A stretch of 34,465 bases of DNA, from positions 1 through 34,465 of the forward strand of contig NZ_AHTH01000035.1 in NCBI RefSeq assembly GCF_000245735.1. Direction: 5' to 3'. The position numbers and the translations under genes were made by a program. Every line of letters starts with the position of its first letter. The first letter of the stretch is position 1. The notes below the pieces were generated by a model. It was not told where the DNA came from and searched no databases. It saw only the letters and a list, made by a program, of their open reading frames with translations. The DNA comes from Alishewanella jeotgali KCTC 22429 (GTDB lineage Bacteria > Pseudomonadota > Gammaproteobacteria > Enterobacterales > Alteromonadaceae). Below are positions 31,709 to 34,465 of the stretch, in pieces.

Positions 31709-33469
31709 ATGAGAATTACCAAATTAACACTTACCAACTTCCGTTCGTTTAAGCAGGAGCAGACGATAACGTTTGCTCCAATAACATTGTTATTTGGCCC
31801 TAACTCAGTCGGTAAAAGTTCGGTTTTAATGGCGCTGTTTTACCTGCAGCAAATTATTGAGAAGGGGCAATGTAATCCGCAAAGACTTGAGGCGCTTGGC
31901 AATAAGCTGGTAGGAGGCTTCAAAAATTTAGTAAATGGTCGCGATTTGTCGAAAAGTATCGTGATCCGTATTGATTATGATAAGCAAGGTGCAATTGGCA
32001 GTACATACGCTAAATCGCTGGATCTTTTAACGGAATCCAGCACGCTGCATGACGTATCTCTATTATTACAAGATCAAGCAGTTGCAACCGAGCAGGTAGG
32101 TTTAGAATTTGTAATTGCCTGGTCAAAGCTGCAGAAAACGGCCTATGTGCAAAAGCTTAGTGTCTGGCTAAATAATGAGTTTATCTGTGAGACCTCTTGT
32201 GATGAAGGTTTAAAAAACCCTTTAATCACTCGGTTAAATTTGTCGCATGTACTTTTACTCCCCTCTGACCACGATACATGGTTAGAAACCATGCTGGCAG
32301 ATAGCGAAGAAACTATTTGGTCTGGCTGGTATCAGCCAAACATGGCTTTAAGTAATAGCTCAGAGAGGTTTAGTGAGAACGGCTTAAAGAGTCAGCTGCA
32401 TGCTGATCTGAAACATCACAAGATGGTTGGTTTTAAAGCGATTTCTGGAGCCCTGCCTAAACCGAATAAACTACTTGAAACAACCATCAGCCACGAAGAT
32501 TCTGTTGTCGCAGCGATTATCAATGAAGCGCTCAGTGAAGTATTGGTATCTCCCTTAGATAATTTATTGGCTATCCTGAATGACAGTCTGTGTATTGGCC
32601 CGCTGCGGTGTATTCCCGATTCAACCTATCAGCCAAGCCAATACCCTCGGCAAGGCGATTGGTATGATGGAAAAGCCTGTTGGGATGCGCTAAGTACGCC
32701 TTATTTAATGCGCGATGCTAAAATTAATGAATGGTTAGCAGACGAAGATAAACTCAATCTGGGTTATCAACTTGTTTATGTAACACGAGATTCAGAAACT
32801 CGTTTTATTAAGGCGTCGCTAAATTTTGAGCGTACTGAAGATGTGATGGCAATCAATGACGCGGTCCAAGGTCAGTTGATGGCCAGCTTATCTAAAGAAA
32901 ACTTAGATGTGAACCCTGAGTCTGAACAGGTGCCTGTCTCGATGGAGTATCTCGAGGAGTTAAGGAAAAACAACGATATATACTCGAGTTTCTATGTCGG
33001 TAATGAGATAGATAAGACCTCTTTCGTTTCTCTTTGGGATATTCGCAATCAAATTCCGGTAACAACATCTGATATCGGCGTAGGCATTTCACAATTATTA
33101 CCATTGATTGTAGCGTCGCAAGATGAAAGAAAAGGAATAATCGCTTGTGAGCAACCAGAATTGCATATTCACCCTAGAGTGCAAGTGGTATTAGGAGATT
33201 TATTGCTAGAAAGCTGTAATGATAAATCCTTTCTTATTGAAACACATAGCGAGCATATTATTTTAAGGATTCTCAGACGGATTAGAGAAAGCCATAAAGA
33301 TTCTGAAGCCAAATATGATCCAATTAATCCCAACGAAATTTCCATAATTTATTTGCAGTCGACCGGCGAAGGAGTCATTACCAAAAAACTTGAGATTACC
33401 GATGATGGTGATTTCGAGCATGATTGGCCTGATGGTTTCTTTGATGAGCGTGATGAGGAGCTATTCTGA
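31709..33469 (+). CDS. OLD/DUF3696-like AAA (ABC-type) ATPase
   Basis: A 586-residue ABC-class ATPase of the group found in OLD-like and DUF3696 proteins. MRITKLTLTNFRSF is the first strand pair. Walker A GPNSVGKSS lies at 30-38. The signature-like GVGISQLLPLI is near 457-467, Walker B GIIACEQPE at 476-484, and the switch histidine ETHSEH at 511-516. The carboxy end, with HDWPDGFFDERDEEL, fits the DUF3696 tail. No TOPRIM nuclease domain follows, so any cleavage must come from partners. AAGGA precedes the ATG by about six bases. It starts nine bases after the HNH gene and overlaps the next gene (TGATG). Such ATPases usually sense DNA or protein states and control a partner effector; that role is inference here. 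Confidence 0.85.
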   Translation: MRITKLTLTNFRSFKQEQTITFAPITLLFGPNSVGKSSVLMALFYLQQIIEKGQCNPQRLEALGNKLVGGFKNLVNGRDLSKSIVIRIDYDKQGAIGSTYAKSLDLLTESSTLHDVSLLLQDQAVATEQVGLEFVIAWSKLQKTAYVQKLSVWLNNEFICETSCDEGLKNPLITRLNLSHVLLLPSDHDTWLETMLADSEETIWSGWYQPNMALSNSSERFSENGLKSQLHADLKHHKMVGFKAISGALPKPNKLLETTISHEDSVVAAIINEALSEVLVSPLDNLLAILNDSLCIGPLRCIPDSTYQPSQYPRQGDWYDGKACWDALSTPYLMRDAKINEWLADEDKLNLGYQLVYVTRDSETRFIKASLNFERTEDVMAINDAVQGQLMASLSKENLDVNPESEQVPVSMEYLEELRKNNDIYSSFYVGNEIDKTSFVSLWDIRNQIPVTTSDIGVGISQLLPLIVASQDERKGIIACEQPELHIHPRVQVVLGDLLLESCNDKSFLIETHSEHIILRILRRIRESHKDSEAKYDPINPNEISIIYLQSTGEGVITKKLEITDDGDFEHDWPDGFFDERDEELF

Positions 33470-34344
33470 TGTACAAGGAAGTTTCGTTAGATCCGAACTG
33501 TCTGAGTCATTATCATTATTATGGCCTGCTTAAAACAGCATTTGGGTTTGAAGCGGGCAGGTATGTCGTTGCACCGCTAAAAGATTGGTTAAGCGAAGCC
33601 TATCAAGCGGCTAAAGCGTCAGAACATATTGAGCCCGTCAAGAAAAAATCGATTACAAACTTCCTTAACAAACTGCGTCAGGATAAAGCGCAGGATAAAA
33701 TCATTATGCCATGCTACCGCTCACATATTAGTGCTGATAGTTGGCTAAATTGGTTGGAGTATCAGCGGGCAGTTAGACCATTCAATTCTGTGATATCGGA
33801 GCGCGTAGAAAACGCATTGAGTTTTGAAGACATCATCGCAGGTGACCACAGCTGGACCACTCCACCTACAGTCAGAGTCAAAAAAACAGCTGAAACTATC
33901 GTCGAGGCTTTAAGTTCGCTCCTGAGGTGGGGGGGGAATCTGGTAATTATCGACCAATATTTCAGTCTGGCGGCTAACCCGGTATTAAAGGAGATATTTC
34001 GCTTTCTGCAGGCTCATCAACATACCGTAAATATAACACTGGCGACCAGTGTTAATACAGCTAACCCCGAAGCTGTGTTCAAGCGAGAATACGGCGCAAG
34101 TTTTAGTTTTATCCCAAAGTTTCATCTGATCGTCGTACCCTCAAAGTTTTTTCACGACAGATATATTTTTACCGAGTTTGGTGCGATTAAATCTGGACAG
34201 GGTTTTGATGTTGGTCCTGAACTTGGCGCCCAGGCAGATAAGTTAAGTTTTCATCTGTGTAGCAAGGAAGAGAGTCAGGAGGCCGCTGTTTGGCTAAAAC
34301 AAATTATCGATGATGGGCGGGCATTATCGCTCGCGCTGAACTAA
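33469..34344 (+). CDS. Protein with phospholipase-D/MIT_C-like motif, partner of the ATPase
   Basis: The family is not securely recognised. Its 291 residues contain a helical first half (about 45-75 is K/A-rich), a beta-strand LVIIDQYFS near 160-168, and FHDRYIFTEFGAIKSGQGFD at about 227-246. The last resembles the HDR...GxxIKxGxGLD pattern of MIT_C/phospholipase-D-like domains, in which the single histidine replaces the double HxK motif. No membrane segment is seen. It could bind a nucleic acid or lipid phosphate, or act as the effector controlled by the ATPase. GAGGAG at 33455-33460 precedes the ATG by eight bases; the start overlaps the ATPase stop by one base, so the two are very likely co-translated. 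Genome-wide comparison would be needed to name it. Confidence 0.65.
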   Translation: MYKEVSLDPNCLSHYHYYGLLKTAFGFEAGRYVVAPLKDWLSEAYQAAKASEHIEPVKKKSITNFLNKLRQDKAQDKIIMPCYRSHISADSWLNWLEYQRAVRPFNSVISERVENALSFEDIIAGDHSWTTPPTVRVKKTAETIVEALSSLLRWGGNLVIIDQYFSLAANPVLKEIFRFLQAHQHTVNITLATSVNTANPEAVFKREYGASFSFIPKFHLIVVPSKFFHDRYIFTEFGAIKSGQGFDVGPELGAQADKLSFHLCSKEESQEAAVWLKQIIDDGRALSLALN

Positions 34345-34440
34345 CTAAAAATTTTCACTCTGATGAATTTGTCTTTGGCTTGATGGCATATCGAGAACTG
34401 CTTTGCGGCAATAACCCAGGTAAGGCATTGAGGACAACGT

Positions 34441-34465
34441 ATGGAACGTATTGTATCTCCACCCT
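34441..34465 (+). CDS. Start of a further gene, cut by the window edge
   Basis: Only MERIVSPP is visible. GAGGA at 34430-34434 lies six bases before the ATG, which makes this start credible. The leading sequence reminds me of the amino end of NERD/UvrD-type helicase proteins, but eight residues cannot prove that. A second frame open to the edge starts at ATG 34383 without a good ribosome binding site. The 96 bases between 34344 and 34441 show no terminator, so the gene may belong to the hsd operon. Confidence 0.4.

Noticed and set aside
30989..33469. Calling the HNH and ATPase genes a Septu system.
   Set aside because: Gene order is reversed relative to ptuA-ptuB, the ATPase has DUF3696-like carboxy features, and a third coupled gene is present.

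Overview
The window looks like a chromosomal segment of a gammaproteobacterium. The evidence is the rRNA sequence, the gene order mreBCD-maf-rng-yhdP-nitrilase-tldD, and the darP and pmbA neighbours. Protein similarity to the Escherichia coli counterparts and the overall style suggest the Alteromonadales/Rheinheimera-Arsukibacterium neighbourhood, but that genus-level placement is inference only.

Region 1 (1-3419) is the end of an rRNA operon: 23S rRNA, a short spacer, 5S rRNA and a terminator. About 270 bases follow without a gene; they hold a run of small hairpins and a fragment resembling the 3' part of 5S rRNA. Region 2 (3420-22651) is ordinary core genome. A PLP enzyme of the ACC deaminase/D-cysteine desulfhydrase family is divergent from a tightly packed cluster mreB-mreC-mreD-maf-rng-yhdP-nitrilase-tldD, where most junctions overlap by 1-26 bases. 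This cluster combines cell-shape, nucleotide sanitation, RNA processing, envelope lipid transport and peptide-processing genes. It is followed by ilvE, convergent darP, pmbA (partner of tldD), a lipoprotein M3 peptidase and an orphan CHASE-PAS histidine kinase.

Region 3 (22800-34465) starts at a tRNA-Arg(CCG) gene and has the look of an accessory defence island: it is more A/T-rich in several genes and carries only defence-type genes. Its first gene encodes a sigma-54 activator whose N-terminal sensor resembles a CARF domain (NLTSGTPAM motif) in place of a response-regulator receiver. Fifteen bases after its stop codon lies a full-consensus -24/-12 sigma-54 promoter, which reads into a six-gene operon: hsdR, hsdM, hsdS (a complete type I restriction-modification system), an HNH nuclease-like protein, an OLD/DUF3696-like ABC ATPase, and a protein with a phospholipase-D/MIT_C-like HDR...G.GFD motif. 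A further gene begins at the right edge.

The most interesting hypothesis is that this is a signal-induced defence operon. A nucleotide- or RNA-derived ligand would bind the CARF-like sensor, switch on sigma-54 transcription, and produce restriction, modification and a three-gene nuclease/ATPase module together. Type I R-M genes are usually expressed constitutively, so coupling them to a CARF-type enhancer-binding protein is unusual and raises the question of how the host DNA is protected before induction. The sequence directly shows the domains, the gene order and the promoter match; the ligand, the induction and the combined function are inferred.
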